64,000 nucleotides of DNA from Marchantia polymorpha subsp. ruderalis (taxonomy: Eukaryota > Streptophyta > Marchantiopsida > Marchantiales > Marchantiaceae). The translations under genes and the position numbers were made by a program. Of the stretch, positions 17,301-30,100 are shown one piece after another (within the stretch, counting starts at the first letter, position 1; each line of letters opens with the position of its first letter). The notes beneath the pieces were generated by a model. It was given only the letters and a program-made list of their open reading frames with translations. It was not told the DNA's origin and made no database searches. The stretch lies in assembly GCA_037833965.1 (NCBI GenBank), contig AP031354.1, positions 288,001-352,000 of the forward strand, read 5' to 3'.

Positions 17301-20300
17301 GTCATTCGACCTAGACAGGGCCAAATTCTGATCTCACAGTTCTTGACTTTTCATGCGAAAAAGCGCATCCACGGCCAATTAGAACCCAGCATTCTGAACA
17401 AAGATCGAAACTGCCTTTGGTCAGAACTCTTTCCAAAATCGGATGGACTCTTGTGTCAGGTCGGGGGCAGGCCCTTTCCGGTACTGGTATCATGTACTAC
17501 AAAAATAAGAACTTCGCATAAGACTCCATCTACTGGCTCCATGTAAGAAGATGACAGAGTCAAGCAAGCAATCTTATTTCTCTTTTTCTTCATAATAGTC
17601 AATTACTTTCTCTGCAGTTTTGTCAACTCCAGCGTAGATAGAGTGGAGATGCAGATTTTGATCCTCAGTAAGAAACTGCCACGCTGGACCGCCTAAAGTA
17701 AAACTCCTTTTTCCAGTTCGAGCTTTCTGAAATGTCATGGTGATTTTCGAAAAACGTGTTCAGATACTCTTCGAGTTGCTGCCGATGTAGGCATAAGGGT
17801 TTGTCGTCAGTGCTTTCGGTGTGGACGCCAGCTCCGTTACGTTTACAATCTTCTCCAAACGTGCACTAGTCACAATTGGATGCGTAGATTTGAGAGAACC
17901 TAAATCACAACCATGTGTTCGGTCTGATCTAGATTCCACTAACTTCTGCATAATATATAATAGGAATACTATATTGATAGCCACTTAGACTTGATCGCGG
18001 GTGTGATGAGTTTCATACTCGAGCCGCATTTGGTTTGATGGCGCAAGTGAGCTCGAGGACAACGTGACCAGGTAGCGAGGAAGCGGCATGGTAAGGAGAT
18101 GTCACTTTCATGCTTTCGTGGCTTTCAGAAGTAATTTTATGACAGATGCAAGTCCCCTGATTTATGGGCTCCATATGATCTAGTCAAAGTTCAAAGTCAA
18201 CATTAAGCTTGAGAATCAGAGTCACTGCAGACTGTAAGTCAACCAACAGAAAGGCACCGAAAAAAGCACGAATTATACTGCAGCGTTGTGCAGATTACTA
18301 GAGGTTGAAACTTCAAAGTTCGATTCCAGATTTGGGGGTTGAAACTCCCACTTCAGAACCTAGATTGGAGGGCTCGCTTGTACACGACCTGGATCTCAAC
18401 TCACGCTATATCACCAGCCTGGCCACTGTTTACAGGGCCGTGCCATCGTAAGTTTGTCAGAACGTCCGGATCAGAATCATAATTTGGAAAGCCAGTCTAC
18501 GGAGACCCCTTGATTTCTCTGCTCTATGCGTTCAGGATTTTGACTTTCTGCAAACTTGTTCTTTCATTGTGCTCTTATCTGAGCTGAAGCCTACAGCCTG
18601 CGTCCATTTCAAAAGCGCAATCTCATTTGTTGATTCAGCTCGGCATGTTGCTGGATAAACCTACCATGCTTACTGACTGGCTCCAGCGATGCGCTTCTCA
18701 TACTTTTCAAGCGGCAATGTCGCAATGTCTGTCATGTGAACGATTCCAACAACGAAGGACTCCACTCTTGTCCTTTACAGATGCGGAACGGAGTCTGAGT
18801 TTTCTCACTCGCTGTTACTGCAGTGAATTCGTCCATGGTACTGTCATGTCTACGACGTTATCACTCGTTTGTCTAGTGATGTATCCCCTTTCCTCAAGTT
18901 GATGCCGTGCAGTACTCGACGCACCTTTGCTTATACTGTGGAGTTTCGTCTTACCTGCATCACCAATTTATTTCATTATATGTGGTGTTTTGACTTATGC
19001 ACGGATGGATCACATCTTCAAAGTGTGCAAAGAAATTGGACCGTGCGTTTTCACAGATTGAAATCATAAGGTATTACTTGTCGTAGAGAGTACGATTCAG
19101 GAGAATTGTCTATGAAAATTAAGTTTCTCAGAAGCTCGATAGAAAGTGGAACCTTAGTGACAATGATCTCTCTGAACAGCTGCGATGATCATACATACCA
19201 AAAAAAACTTCAAAAGCTGAAAAAACTTCCTGAGGATGATAGAATGAAGGTCCTTATAAACAGCTAGATTGATTGAAGTTACACCACGATTCCAAAAGTT
19301 AATGTGTCCTCGTTGTAGATTTGAAGATTTTAGAGTAGAAAAGATTTCATCACACTATATACTTTGGATTCTCAGTGATTGTACAACTCTTTGAAATATC
19401 TCCTTCTGGTTTCAATTGCGTGCAATATACTAGATAATGACATAAAATCAATTCTGTGACAGTTGATTCTTTCACCAGGTCATTTTTCCAAACGTTTTTT
19501 CTCCACAGTTTGCTGTTATTCGAAACCGTTGTGAAGGGATTTGACTGCATAGATATACTTAAATCAATGATCCAGCAAAGAATATTGATACATTGGTTAA
19601 TCCTATTTAACAAGTCAGCTTTGTATAATCATGATTGGAAAAAACAAATTTTCCATCCCTCTGATAAAAAATTCTTAGATAATTAGATAGAAGGATAGAA
19701 GAATGTGACTAAATTCTAATGTTGTCAACATTCTGTACTATAACCACCTTCAATTCTAACCTGTACAAATAATCTATCAGTGTTTACAATTCAAAACAGA
19801 GAACGACTATCAGACAGATATGGTTTCAATCTACATCATTGTACTTAAAATTGTACTTAAAATTGCTATTCTTGAAAATCAATAAATCTTTCAAGACTAA
19901 ACTTCAAATTTAATCGTGAGTCTTGACTTTGTTGTAGTTTAAGAGTAATGCATACAAGGAATATCTGATGAAATAACCCACAGCATATGCCTTGAAATGA
20001 ACTATATCTTTATTGCAATTTAATTTAGCTGTATTAATCCATCAGAAAATTATCACAGGGTAGTTGTGGTAACTCTTCAGAGAAAATACTTTTCACATCT
20101 AGATTCAGATTGAAATTTATTTCTGCTGAAATAAAAGTAGAAGCACAAAGAAACAAAATATTCATTCGAACTTCTCCTCGTCGAATTCATTGCAACGTAT
20201 TCGCAATGAAGACGCAACATTCGTTTCAGTTGACTCAATTCCTATACCCATTTCAGTCCAGGTATTCGTTTCAACAATTTCTCCAACTTCTTCCAATTTC

Positions 20301-20450
20301 TTCTATTTTGTAATCTATTCAGCCAGAACATCTTAAACATGTGTTAATTCGAGGGTTTTCTAACTTGCGAATTGAGCACTGGAAATAAAGATGTGCATGC
20401 TCATTCCAACGCAGCGTCATCATCATCATAGCGTTAACTTGACCCTATTC
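14380..20450. other. 3' flank of WRKY-A and spacer
   Basis: The first few hundred bases are likely the 3' untranslated region of WRKY-A, although no clear AATAAA signal was seen. The rest has only short unconvincing ORFs on both strands. A perfect inverted repeat lies at 16465-16502. No RNA genes or intact mobile elements were recognised. Confidence 0.5.
16465..16502. repeat. perfect inverted repeat, 14-bp arms
   Basis: Left arm TTCAATTTCCCAAC (16465-16478) and right arm GTTGGGAAATTGAA (16489-16502) are exact reverse complements around a 10-nt spacer. In RNA this would make a stable stem-loop. No T-run follows and the function is unknown. Confidence 0.85.
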
Positions 20451-20499
20451 ACTGTTTGAAATCTTCTTTTCTTCATTAAAAGAAACTTGATCGCCTTGA

Positions 20500-22270
20500 A
20501 AGTGATGGCGAAAGATTGTCAAGCGTGACGATTTCACCAACGGTGCTGATACGCCTTCATAAACAACAAAGGCCACCTGGTACCGATCTTCCCGCAGCAC
20601 GGAGTTGCTGTGCTGGGTCGCCCGCCCTCCATAGTCGAGACAGAAATTGCGAACGGCTTTGGAGTTTACAGAACCGCAAGGTTTGCGGAAGTGATGAATA
20701 ATGGTAGGACAAGAAGAGGACTGCAGAAAAGCTGGTTAACGTTCCGGTATGAAGAACGAAAGACAAATCGGGTAATCCCTTTTTTTCACAAGCAGGTGAC
20801 GTTGCCACCTTCTTCCGAAGGCCGATCTGAAGGGGAAACTCGGTCACCCATGCGGCGAGCAGTAAGAGATATGATGCAGGTCGAGGTAAATTGCAATTGG
20901 CTCTCAGGAAAAGCGGCCGGCTCCTGAAACTGCGCACTCTGAACCTGGATGGGCTGAGGACGAGAAGAGAAAATGTCCACTCCTACTGCTCACGGTGGAC
21001 CGAATTAGAGGACTCCTTTTCTTCGTCGAAGGTTTGTTTAACTCACTCGAGGAAGAATTTATGACATGCATATCTTCTCTATAATTGTACTTTCACTTTC
21101 ACTGTCTTGTACTGAATTCGTCTTTTTCCTCTTCGCCTTTTGGCTCGTGAAGGGCACTGTGTCACCGCTGTTGGGTGATCATGAGGTCCAGTGTACTGAT
21201 CGAATATCGTCAACGCTATGGTCCCTCTGACACACAAACACAGAAGACTTGCCATGACTGCCGTTGGGCGAAACATCCATCCTGGGCTCATTCAATGTCG
21301 CAATCTCGACGCCTTCGAGTGGCTTTTTGTCACGGCTGTCCCAGCTCCCCTCCACTTTGCTCGCGCTCAGCGTCACCGGAAGGACTGTTCTCGTAATCTC
21401 GAAGACCTTGCACTCTGCCCGAAGCAGCGCGCAATTTCGGATTCCACATGCGGTTCTAAAGTTGACAAGCCGTGTTTGAAAAAAGTTTGTGAACGGCATC
21501 TGTGCGCTTGTCTCTTTCCTTAGTTACGTTCTGTTTCTGAGTCATGGCACCTGCCTCCCTCAAGCCACCACGACCTCGGCTGCCTCAACTTTGCTGCGCC
21601 GGACGCCCGCCAGCGAGCCTGCTTCTCGTATATGGAAGGGCGCCGTCCTTTCTTCAGGCGACGGGCGGATAACTGGAACCGACGCGACAGACATTTTTTC
21701 GAGAAACCTAAAAATCTGATGCTGGGGCTCGCTTGGCACCCCCATTACCATTACCAGGGAGAAAGGAAGGAAGGCACCGTCACCAACACTCGCTGGCAGG
21801 GCTGAGATCCAGATCATGATCACGACATGAAGCTTCGGTGTCACGGAAAGCCACAACTTGGCGAGGTCGCCAAACGAGTGGGACGCCGACAGCGGATACA
21901 TCGAGTTTCTTGATCTTCTCGTTTCGAGAGGCATCGGTGTGCTCCTCTCCTTGGGCCACGGAAAATCGCACCTCGCGTCTCGACGATTCGACCAGGTCAA
22001 CATCTGATGGCTCATCGGTGCACAACCGCCGGTAGCATACCACAGTTTTCCTCCCTCACGTCTTCGCGACCGGCCACCGGAACTTCGAAGCTGGAGTTTT
22101 TTATATCATTAAGAGGGACGGACAGATTTGGGGAGATTTCGCAACGAAGCGCGAACTTTGCGTCCTCCGACCTTTGACTTCTCCATCGCCACTTCACATG
22201 ATCCAGAATGCGTAACGTTCCGAATATGAAACCGTACCTCGGAGTGAGAATCGATCGATGCCTCACGTTG
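20500..22270. other. GC-rich block with unassigned ORFs
   Basis: The composition rises sharply above that of its neighbours. On the - strand three frames follow one another: 22266-22012 (84 codons), 22043-21780 (87 codons) overlapping 22015-21560 (151 codons), and 21499-21179 (106 codons). On the + strand 20610-20927 is open for 105 codons. I recognise no domain in any of them. They could be exons of an unrecognised or decaying gene on the - strand, or chance frames in GC-rich DNA. A possible donor (GTATGC) near 22054 would connect frames, but this is speculative. Confidence 0.25.
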
Positions 22271-23890
22271 ACTTTACCAAACTAGGCCGCGCAGATTCTT
22301 TCTGCGAAGGTCTGTAAGTCGAACGCTTTGTCAAGCCACAAATCTGCCCAAATCTGATGCCGTCAACCAAAAAGATGCAGGTGACTCCATTGCAAACCTG
22401 CTGAATATGTCTTTTTTTTTTAATAAAGCACAACCCTTCAAGATGTATTCAAAGGACGGACCTGGGGTACGCATTGAAATCGCAACATTACGGAAAGACA
22501 CCATCTAAATATACGGAAGGATCAAAGCAAGTGCTTAACATGGTGCTAGCCCCAATTTCATCTAGAGATGAAATACATTATTATAACGTAATATAAATAG
22601 GATATATCAATTATATGTCTTTATCGTTTTATGAATAATATAATATCTCAATGATATCATCCTATCATAATGCGGAATGATATCCTATTCCACCTAGATT
22701 TCTAAAATAGGGTAGCTCGTGTTATCTACGATCTTTCATGCTTTAGTAAACAAAGGGTCCGAAGGAGATTCCCAGAGTTTCCAAATATGTTAGACCAGTT
22801 TATAAAATATAGGCTAAAGCTCAAAGAAAACAACAAACTTGGGGCTTTCACTTTTCAATATATATATATTTTTTAAATGAAAATACGGTATCGAGTAGGA
22901 ATGATATCGTTATCACATTATACTTTAGGGGTTTCAACACTAATATATATTTACATATAAGTTTGAAACTACCACAGGATATTATAGTTTGTCTTGTACT
23001 CAAGAACACGTTGACATGGGTTAGATGTAACAACAAAGTGATGAGGCTTTTATTTTACATTTCAAGTTCCATTTGTATTCCGCCAAGTGATTCAAGGTGG
23101 TATGGGACGGTTCTTCTCAAACTTTTCAGCTAGCCCTGCTTGCCCCTCTCTTAATGAGATTCACCACCATGAGAAAGGATAGAGTGCAAGTTCACAAAAA
23201 AAATGTGTATGATGTGTGTACTCCTCGCTTGGGAGCATTTGTCCGAGTCAAAGTAGATGGTTTCAGGTCGGAAGAACAGGACGTGGCGTAAATAGCCGAG
23301 TTGTACAAACAATGATGATTAACAACACACCACGCCTGGACTTCATTCAGTCTGCGACAACAAACCAACCGATTCTTCGGTCTGACATGACATGACATGT
23401 TCCGAAAGGGCATCGGAGGGGAAGAGAAAAACTTTCGAAACAGTACCGGGGCGTCTAAATCTGCCTAATCCTAATCGTAGCCTTGGCCCTCGGGCCCGAT
23501 TAAGGTTAACGTTTGTGAGTGGCTCTTTCTATACAATTACCAACATGAGCAAATGCCAGCCCGCCAAGTATGTCTCGTCGATTACAAGATGCGATCCAAA
23601 TACAGGTAAAACCAAGATGGGAAGGGGTCCTCGCTTTGACTGGTCCACTAACTTTTATAAAGTTTCGAAGAAAAGGATCCCGACTTTCTAGAGGAAGGGG
23701 TACATAGGAACTGTGGCTTGGATCAGACGCAGCCAATTCAAGATATACGCCTTTCAGGCAAAATCTACGATTTTGATTATATGCAATTATTTTACAGCAC
23801 GTTCGAGTCACTCTCGATTCGGTGCCACCGTACAACGATAACAAGACGACCAAGTTCTAGTCTTTTGGTCCACTATGACTCATTTGATGG
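22271..23890. other. mostly AT-rich spacer
   Basis: An AT-rich core at about 22.4-23.05 kb has dense stop codons. The rest has short ORFs without recognisable similarity. No RNA gene was seen. Confidence 0.45.
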
Positions 23891-24974
23891 TCAAAGATAA
23901 AGACTTGTGTTCAATTTCTGGAACGAGGTCGAGGAGCACAAAGATATGCAGGGAAAGAAGAGGGAATATCTTATTGGTGAACTCGAGAATTCGGTAACCT
24001 GAAATTCCTCTTCCTCTGGGACCTTATGTTCAACGATCGGAACTTTAATCCTCTCGGTCTGATAAAAGAAATCCTTCGATTCGCCAGTGGCCACTCCCGG
24101 TGGCACTGCATATCTGCACTGAATTTTCGTGTCCTTCGATGTCCACGTACCTGGGATACCGCACAGTCATTTTGAGATCTTCCTTCTCTCGATTTGATTT
24201 AATATAATTCATTTTAATGTCAGGCATACCTTGGACACACCAAATTGGAATTTTCTGGCACATTTTCACATTTCCCATCGGAGGACAAGTGGATAACAGA
24301 AAAGGAGGGATCTACAGGTCTACACAGGTCTAGCCTATTCTGATACGCATTCTTTGGCCAATTGTCAGATCTATCATTTACCAAGTCTCACAAATATCAT
24401 ATCATATCCAAACATTTAGCTTCACCTCGGAAGTCATCTGCAGTCGTCAACTTTACGTTATCACACTCGGTCATACGCATCGCCATGTCAGTTCAGCCCG
24501 TCCGAAAGGCAGTATTCCTCTTTCGCCTGCACATGAGAAGGTACGGCATTTTTCATGGTTGGACTGGAGATTCAAGCCTCATTCAAAGATACAAACTGTC
24601 GCTTCACGTCAGGATCGACTGACTCAGTTCCTGTCTGCTTTTTCTGCACATCGACGAGGAAAGACTCCTTAAAAATTACGGTGACAACAACCTCTATGAA
24701 TTCCTCTGCTTCATCAACAGATCGAAGAGGGACGATCTCCCTAAGCATTGTGTTGACGTTCAACTCGATGACTCCTCTCTGCTTTCTTCGCAGATCGACG
24801 AGTAAAGACCTTCGTAACCACTATATGACAATCACCTCAATTAGCTGCGGCACGTTGACTTCTGATCAAGCAAATCGTTCCTTGCAAGATAGCTCATACA
24901 TCAGTGGACCAAGTTTCACGAGTCAAAGCTTGCTTTTGATCTCTTTATTTGTACTCCGCTGGTTACTGGACTAA
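23891..24974 (-). pseudogene. decayed coding-like block, - strand, identity unknown
   Basis: Three - strand frames (24763-24572, 24278-24045, 24106-23891) have charged, non-repetitive, protein-like composition but are broken by stops and frameshifts. The 24763 frame contains a segment repeated 144 bp upstream, exactly 48 codons away, which suggests that it was once translated. I recognise no family. It may be a gene relic, a transposon fragment or chance. Confidence 0.2.
24610..24842. repeat. diverged tandem repeat with 144-bp period
   Basis: The segments starting at 24635 and 24779 share CTGCTTT, then TCGACGAG, then AAAGAC, then ACAA/ACAAT with CCTC. The spacing is a multiple of three. Confidence 0.55.
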
Positions 24975-25501
24975 GTAGTTCGTAGTCCCCAAGTGCATTG
25001 GAACATGCCAAAACAGTGATCGTAACTCAAATCTGTCTACCGGATCGGTATCGTCGACCGACTTCACTGGAACTCGATGAATCTCATCGCTCTGACGCCA
25101 AGTACTACAGATCCGCGCATTTTTTTAAATGGTGAAGGTATCAAAGGCAATCTGCGCCTTGGCAACACTTGCCTCTGTTCTAAATCTAGCAGCTGATTTA
25201 CAACTAATATACACGTGACCATGACAATTTGTACTCTAAGTCAAGTTTCAAATGGATTCTCAGATTCCACATTCTACCAGGGGTGTCAAGATCTATGGAT
25301 GCTGGAAGCTGAAAGAAATCTGTAAAATTTTAATCCACCCCTCACTAATCGAGTTCCATATTGTAGAAACAAACACTACTCTGCCAGTTAGCATCTAGCT
25401 TTAGCTGCGCATATGCATAGATGCAGCTTTCTGGATGATGACTGGCAGAAGGTTGGTCTACTTTGCAATTGTACTGTCAATAATTTACAAGCCACATGTG
25501 T
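24975..25501. other. 3' flank of WRKY-B
   Basis: Includes the probable 3' untranslated region of the - strand gene that ends at 25502. No separate feature is recognised. Confidence 0.5.
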
Positions 25502-28448
25502 TCAATCCTTTCTCGCCGAAGAAATTGGCAGCCCGGCGACTCGAAGAGCCTCGGTGATATTCGCATTGCTCGCTCCCATCATCGTTGAATTCGTTTGAGA
25601 ACTAATGATGGAGGTAATAGCAGCGGCCAGAGCTGCTGTGAAATTTGGATCAGATGTGATAGCCGCCGTGGCTGCACTCACTGTCTCCGCAAGAAACTGC
25701 GGGGACCTCGTTGGAGATGCCTGCTGCTGTTGCTGTTGCTGCTGCATTTGATGTTGAAGCCAACCTGCAGCTGGATTGGTATAGACTTGAAACGCTCCGG
25801 TAGTTTGCTCGGCTGCAGATTGTGCATAGTAACCGCCAGACTGTACAGGATTTATCATCGAGGGTGGGTGCATTTGCAAACCAGAGGATGCCGAGGTGAA
25901 GGAGTAAGGCATTTGGAAGGCATTTGCCCCTGCCATGCGCATTTGCTGCGCGGCAGCTGGGTTATTGGTCAAGTCCAAGGTGATGGTCGGGAAAGGTGTG
26001 GATGCGGAGATGATAGGCGCAGTACGAGACGCAAGGTTGTAAGCATGTGTGCTTGCTTCCACCATCTCGCTACTGGAAGTGGATCCAGATAGGAGCATGT
26101 TCGCGGCTGCAGATGTTGTAGATGCCATGGCAGTGGCAGCTGGCGGAAGCGAGTGATTGTGTGTACCCTCATACGTCGTTATGAGAATAGATGTATCATC
26201 TGCGCACCTTTGCACCTGCATATACATCCGACGAAAGTCCAGTAAGAAACACAAGGATTGAAGTCCCATATGCTTCAAATACAGTGAATCTGGCCCGCAC
26301 AATATATATACACCTCCTAATTCCTAGTCATGTGCTAAACCTACGAATTTGCGTGTGCAAATGTCACTCTAATCAGCACCCACCTGCTTGCGAACTGGAC
26401 AGCCTTGAGATACAGTACAGCGATAGTAGGCCCGGGGACATGGGTTGCCCTTTGCCATCTTTTGTCCATACTTTCTCCACTGACATCCGTCGTTCAGCTG
26501 AATCAGGAACAAGAGACGTTAGACAATGCAACGAAGGGAAGATTGCATAGAATAAGGAATAATTAAGAGTCAAAACTGGCCGCCTGAAGAGCAGGTGATA
26601 GAGCAATGGATTCAGACGAACATACCGTGGTGGCGTCTGATCGGGCTCGGACAGAGACACGAGCGTTCCGACCCGAAGGATCGTGGACGGCAGGACCGGT
26701 CTTCATGCGTTTGTTGTGAGGCCAACCGGTGGAAGGGGCGGAACTGCTTTCGTCTCTCTCCCTTTCGCGAGGAGGTGACTCTGTGACATGCTCGGACCCA
26801 CCGGATTCCTCCATGGCCGCCTCCCTTGGAGAAGAAGCTGCCCTCGGAGCTGCTCCGTCTCTCTGACGAGTCATTTCAGATCTATCAGGAGTTTGAGTCT
26901 CAGGAGACTCTCTGCTTCTCTTACCAACTACCCCCGGGAGGACTTTCACCGCTTCTGCGTCGCGAGAATCCTCTTTCTCATCGGAAATATGACCATCACC
27001 AAAAGCAGAGATCGCGTTCCGGGACGCAGACCCTTGAGATTGGGATGATGAAATAGGAAAGAGATTCGCTGCAGTCCTCGAGTCATGCTCGGTGTGTCGT
27101 TTATATTCCTCCTCGGTTTGAAAAGAGAGACCGCTTGCCTGAAAAACATAGAACACTAGTAAGAAACGTGAAAATTCGAATAGCTGTGGCAGCGACAACC
27201 ACTAAATGAACTGATAGACACCAAAATGCAATTGAATGAGCCCCAGCTATCCCATCGTACACTATGATCACGACAGGGAAGACAAGACGGTACCTGAGTC
27301 ACCGCAGGACCAGACTGCGCATTCAACATCTGGAACATGTTTACATGGAGTCGGTGATACTCCATCGACAAGGTTTTGAACATCTTCTTTATTTCCTCAT
27401 TCTCTTCTGTCATTCGAGCCATCTCCAATTGAGCTCTTCGCAACTGCACACAATTCGAAAACTTAGGATTAGGAAAAACATTGCAAGTTGGCCGAAATCC
27501 GATGCACACTCACTACGAACTCTCACTAGTAACAGCCGATGTAAGCATGTCTGTTGGGTATTTACAGACTGTTCGTTCCTCTATATGCCTTGCCCGAAAG
27601 AGACTCTCAGAAGTATGACCAATCTGACCATACACTAATTCACAACTTTGAGACACTTTACCTGCTCGCGAATCTCGGGTTCAGCAGGGGTTGTAGATCT
27701 CTCAGGAGAAGGAGGAGGGGAACCATCCTCAACAGTGGAGCGTTCATGACAGTTGTTGGTGGCTAGTCGGAGACCATTCTGCAAGAGATATAGCAGCAGA
27801 TGACGTTAGACAAGCGAGCATACATGTATAACGGTGAACATGATGTTTCTAACACCCAATCTAAATTTTATTCTCGACTGCACCTCATGATACTGTCCGC
27901 GGTAATTAACTGCTTCTCCTTCAGAAAAAACCTGATATACTGTTGACATGAGAGTTGGTCGCTATGGTGCACAATTACGCTTGACCGTCTATGAACTCCA
28001 AGCCGCAAACCAGCTCGGCAAATATTTCCTCACAAGAGCAGTCCCATTCCCGGGCCGTGAGCGCGAGCTCAGCTTACGCTGGCTGCGGCTGCTCTAGCAG
28101 CAAGGCTGAACATTCATATGCCCCCGATGTGCATGACGAAAGATCGAAACTGTGGCGCGGTAGAGAGATTTTGATTCGTGCGACTCTTACCGAATCGTCT
28201 TCCATCAAGCGCGCTGATAAAGGTGCTGATTCCACAAACTTCGGTTTGGAACCACTGTCGGATGACAACTGCAAATACTGCGTTGTAACTGGGCTCGATG
28301 GCGTTTGATCAGAAGTGGCCATCTCTTGTACATCCTCGTTGGCGTCGTCCGACAGAGCTACCGAGAGATCGATTCGTTGCACTCGATCCATGCGCCCGCT
28401 AGAACTACCGCTGGTAGCCGCTGGAGGTTTCCCGATGTCAGTCCTCAT
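25502..28448 (-). CDS. WRKY: group IIb WRKY transcription factor (WRKY-B), six exons
   Basis: Exons in transcript order: 28448-28191, 27778-27662, 27443-27294, 27138-26626, 26497-26384, 26215-25502 (stop TGA). All introns are GT-AG and phase 0, giving 621 residues. Exon 1 shares SSGRMDRVQ and IDLS with WRKY-A. Exon 3 (residues 126-175) is the leucine-zipper coiled coil of groups IIa/IIb. A basic NKRMK is at 317-321, followed by [20 protein letters not shown] is at 353-359. The zinc ligands are C373, C379, H403 and H405 (C-X5-C-X23-H-X-H). The domain is split by the V-type intron. FPTITLDLT (459-467), a run of eight glutamines (542-549) and [20 protein letters not shown] (561-580) follow. It is presumably a nuclear regulator acting on W-boxes. 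Introns are short (128-412 bp), unlike those of WRKY-A. The gene is convergent with WRKY-A and is its clear paralogue. Confidence 0.95.
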
Positions 28449-28637
28449 CGCTTCCTCGTTTCAGTGCTGAAGCATGAATTACAAAATCTTGGATTTCAGA
28501 AGCCAGGTTCCTTCTTGAGCATAAGAGTCGGCCAATGTCGATGGCGAATTGTTGAAACTCACAGTCGTCCACGTGTTCTTGTTCGTGATGTTGTCGTTGT
28601 TGCTGCCGTTCGTGTTGTATCACATCGACAGCCCGAG

Positions 28638-28643
28638 TTTATA
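28638..28643 (-). promoter_or_regulatory. candidate TATA box (proximal)
   Basis: TATAAA on the - strand, about 190 bp before the WRKY-B start codon, in the context GGTTATAAACTC. Confidence 0.35.
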
Positions 28644-28850
28644 ACCACCAGGAGAAGTCCAATCACACTGCAGACACGGACTCGGGTTTCCTCTTGCTGA
28701 GTGTATGGTAGTCGTGAGGAGCATGGCCGTGTCAACTCGTCACAGATAGTACTGAGCGAAGCTAATTAGCGACCAGATGAGCAACCAGGGATGGTGATAC
28801 GTAAGCAGGTTATGGTGGAGATGTCCAGAGAAAAGCGGGGAACCACAGAG

Positions 28851-28856
28851 TTTATA
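28851..28856 (-). promoter_or_regulatory. candidate TATA box (distal)
   Basis: TATAAA on the - strand about 400 bp before the start codon, in exactly the same 12-base context (GGTTATAAACTC) as the proximal candidate. Alternative start sites are possible. Confidence 0.35.
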
Positions 28857-28957
28857 ACCTCTGCGAGGATGCACGACGCGTCAGAGATCTGAGAAAAACC
28901 TCCGGCTGACGCTGCGCAAAATGGGGATTTGGAGGCGACAGAAGGAAGCTACTTCGT

Positions 28958-28963
28958 AGTCAA
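28958..28963 (-). promoter_or_regulatory. W-box (TTGACT on - strand)
   Basis: WRKY binding core about 510 bp upstream of the WRKY-B start codon. A second copy is at 29303-29308. Chance occurrence cannot be excluded. Confidence 0.35.
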
Positions 28964-29168
28964 AGGTGTACGCGTGCCAAGTCACCGGGATCACGTTCCA
29001 GCGAGCGCCGGTCTCGAGCCTTGGTTGCGGTGACTTCACTTCCTGCCCTCACAGTGCATTCCCAGACTTCCCTTCCCCCGGACAGCACTCATGCGAATCC
29101 TTGCACCCCAGCACGGCTCCACGTACGGCGTCCTGTACCCGTCGTCTCTACCGTCTTTCCCCTTCAGG

Positions 29169-29193
29169 CCCGTCCTCCCTCCCTACCTCCCCC
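29169..29193 (-). other. G-quadruplex motif upstream of WRKY-B
   Basis: The + strand shows C-tracts at 29169-29171, 29177-29179, 29181-29183 and 29189-29193 with loops of 5, 1 and 5 nt. The G-rich version is therefore on the coding strand, about 720-745 bp before the start codon. Confidence 0.5.
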
Positions 29194-29302
29194 GCACCGT
29201 ACCTGTCTTTTCCAGTCTTTTCACATGATCGCCTCTCGCCGCTCCCTCGCAACAAATGATTTGCACGTCCCCTGTTCACTGCGGCCGATAGGCTCGCCCT
29301 CA

Positions 29303-29308
29303 AGTCAA
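29303..29308 (-). promoter_or_regulatory. second W-box upstream of WRKY-B
   Basis: AGTCAA on the + strand (TTGACT on the - strand), about 855 bp before the start codon. Confidence 0.3.
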
Positions 29309-30100
29309 CGTCCTGCTCGGTCGGCAGGCGAACCCGCGCTGTAGCCAGGCCCTGCCCCGCGTTCCGAGTTCTGGAAACCCCTCTCCGTTCCCCCGGGGTG
29401 AGTTCCCGGCCGGTCTAAGCGTCGCGGATTGGCGGGCCGAGCCTGGCCCGTCCGGCTTTGGCTTCGGCTGTACTGTCGGCCCGTGCGGCTTTGGCTTGCA
29501 GTCCGTTCGCTAACCGGTCACCAGTTTGCCTGCCGACCTGCTGCCGGGGGGTAGGCACGCGTAAGGACCGTCCAGAGATCGAAGGAATATCTACGGAAGC
29601 GAGGGCGAGTACTCTCAGAATTTGAAGGGTTCGGAATCCGAGAATCGTCCGGGGTGGGCTGTCTGACTGGCTGACTGGCCGACTGACCGAGCTCCGGCAT
29701 CATGTGCGAGGTACATCACCCACGCAGATTTCTCAGATCCTAAAATGGGCGGCGCCGGCCACCTCACTCACGTGTGGTGGCACCAAACTCATCTTCGACC
29801 GCAGCAGAGGTCGCAGATGACCTTCCTCTCGGCTTTCCTTCCATCGTCCAACTCCACCCTTCCAGATTGCAGCGGGACCAGAGTTTGCGACGAAGCCTTC
29901 AGTTTCCGGCCCGAACCAAACAAATCTCTTTTTTTCTGCTCAGTCACTTACTCTGCAACGATGAATTCGCAGTGTGGCAGCAATTTCGGTGCGCGTGTTC
30001 CAGCATTCCCTTTGTCATCAGTGTCCCTCGCAATTATCTAGGGTTGAGGAGTGTCGGCTAAGATTGGTACCCTTTTCCGTACCCTATCGGTGAATCGGAA

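Larger units (their letters stand above)
28449..30100 (-). promoter_or_regulatory. upstream region of WRKY-B
   Basis: GC- and pyrimidine-rich region before the - strand start codon. It holds two candidate TATA boxes in an identical 12-base context, two W-boxes and a G-quadruplex motif on the coding strand. Open frames here on the + strand are low-complexity and unconvincing. The 5' end of the transcript is not determined. Confidence 0.5.

Noticed and set aside
18318..18327. GTTCGATTCC, resembling a tRNA B-box
   Set aside because: No A-box or cloverleaf could be drawn around it.
22543..22851. Possible MITE with imperfect terminal inverted repeats (GTGCTAGCCCCAA / TTGGGGCTTTCAC)
   Set aside because: Only about 11 of 13 terminal bases match and no target-site duplication is found.
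28305..28700. 131-codon + strand frame
   Set aside because: Lies antisense to WRKY-B exon 1 and its leader. It is a shadow of the real coding strand.
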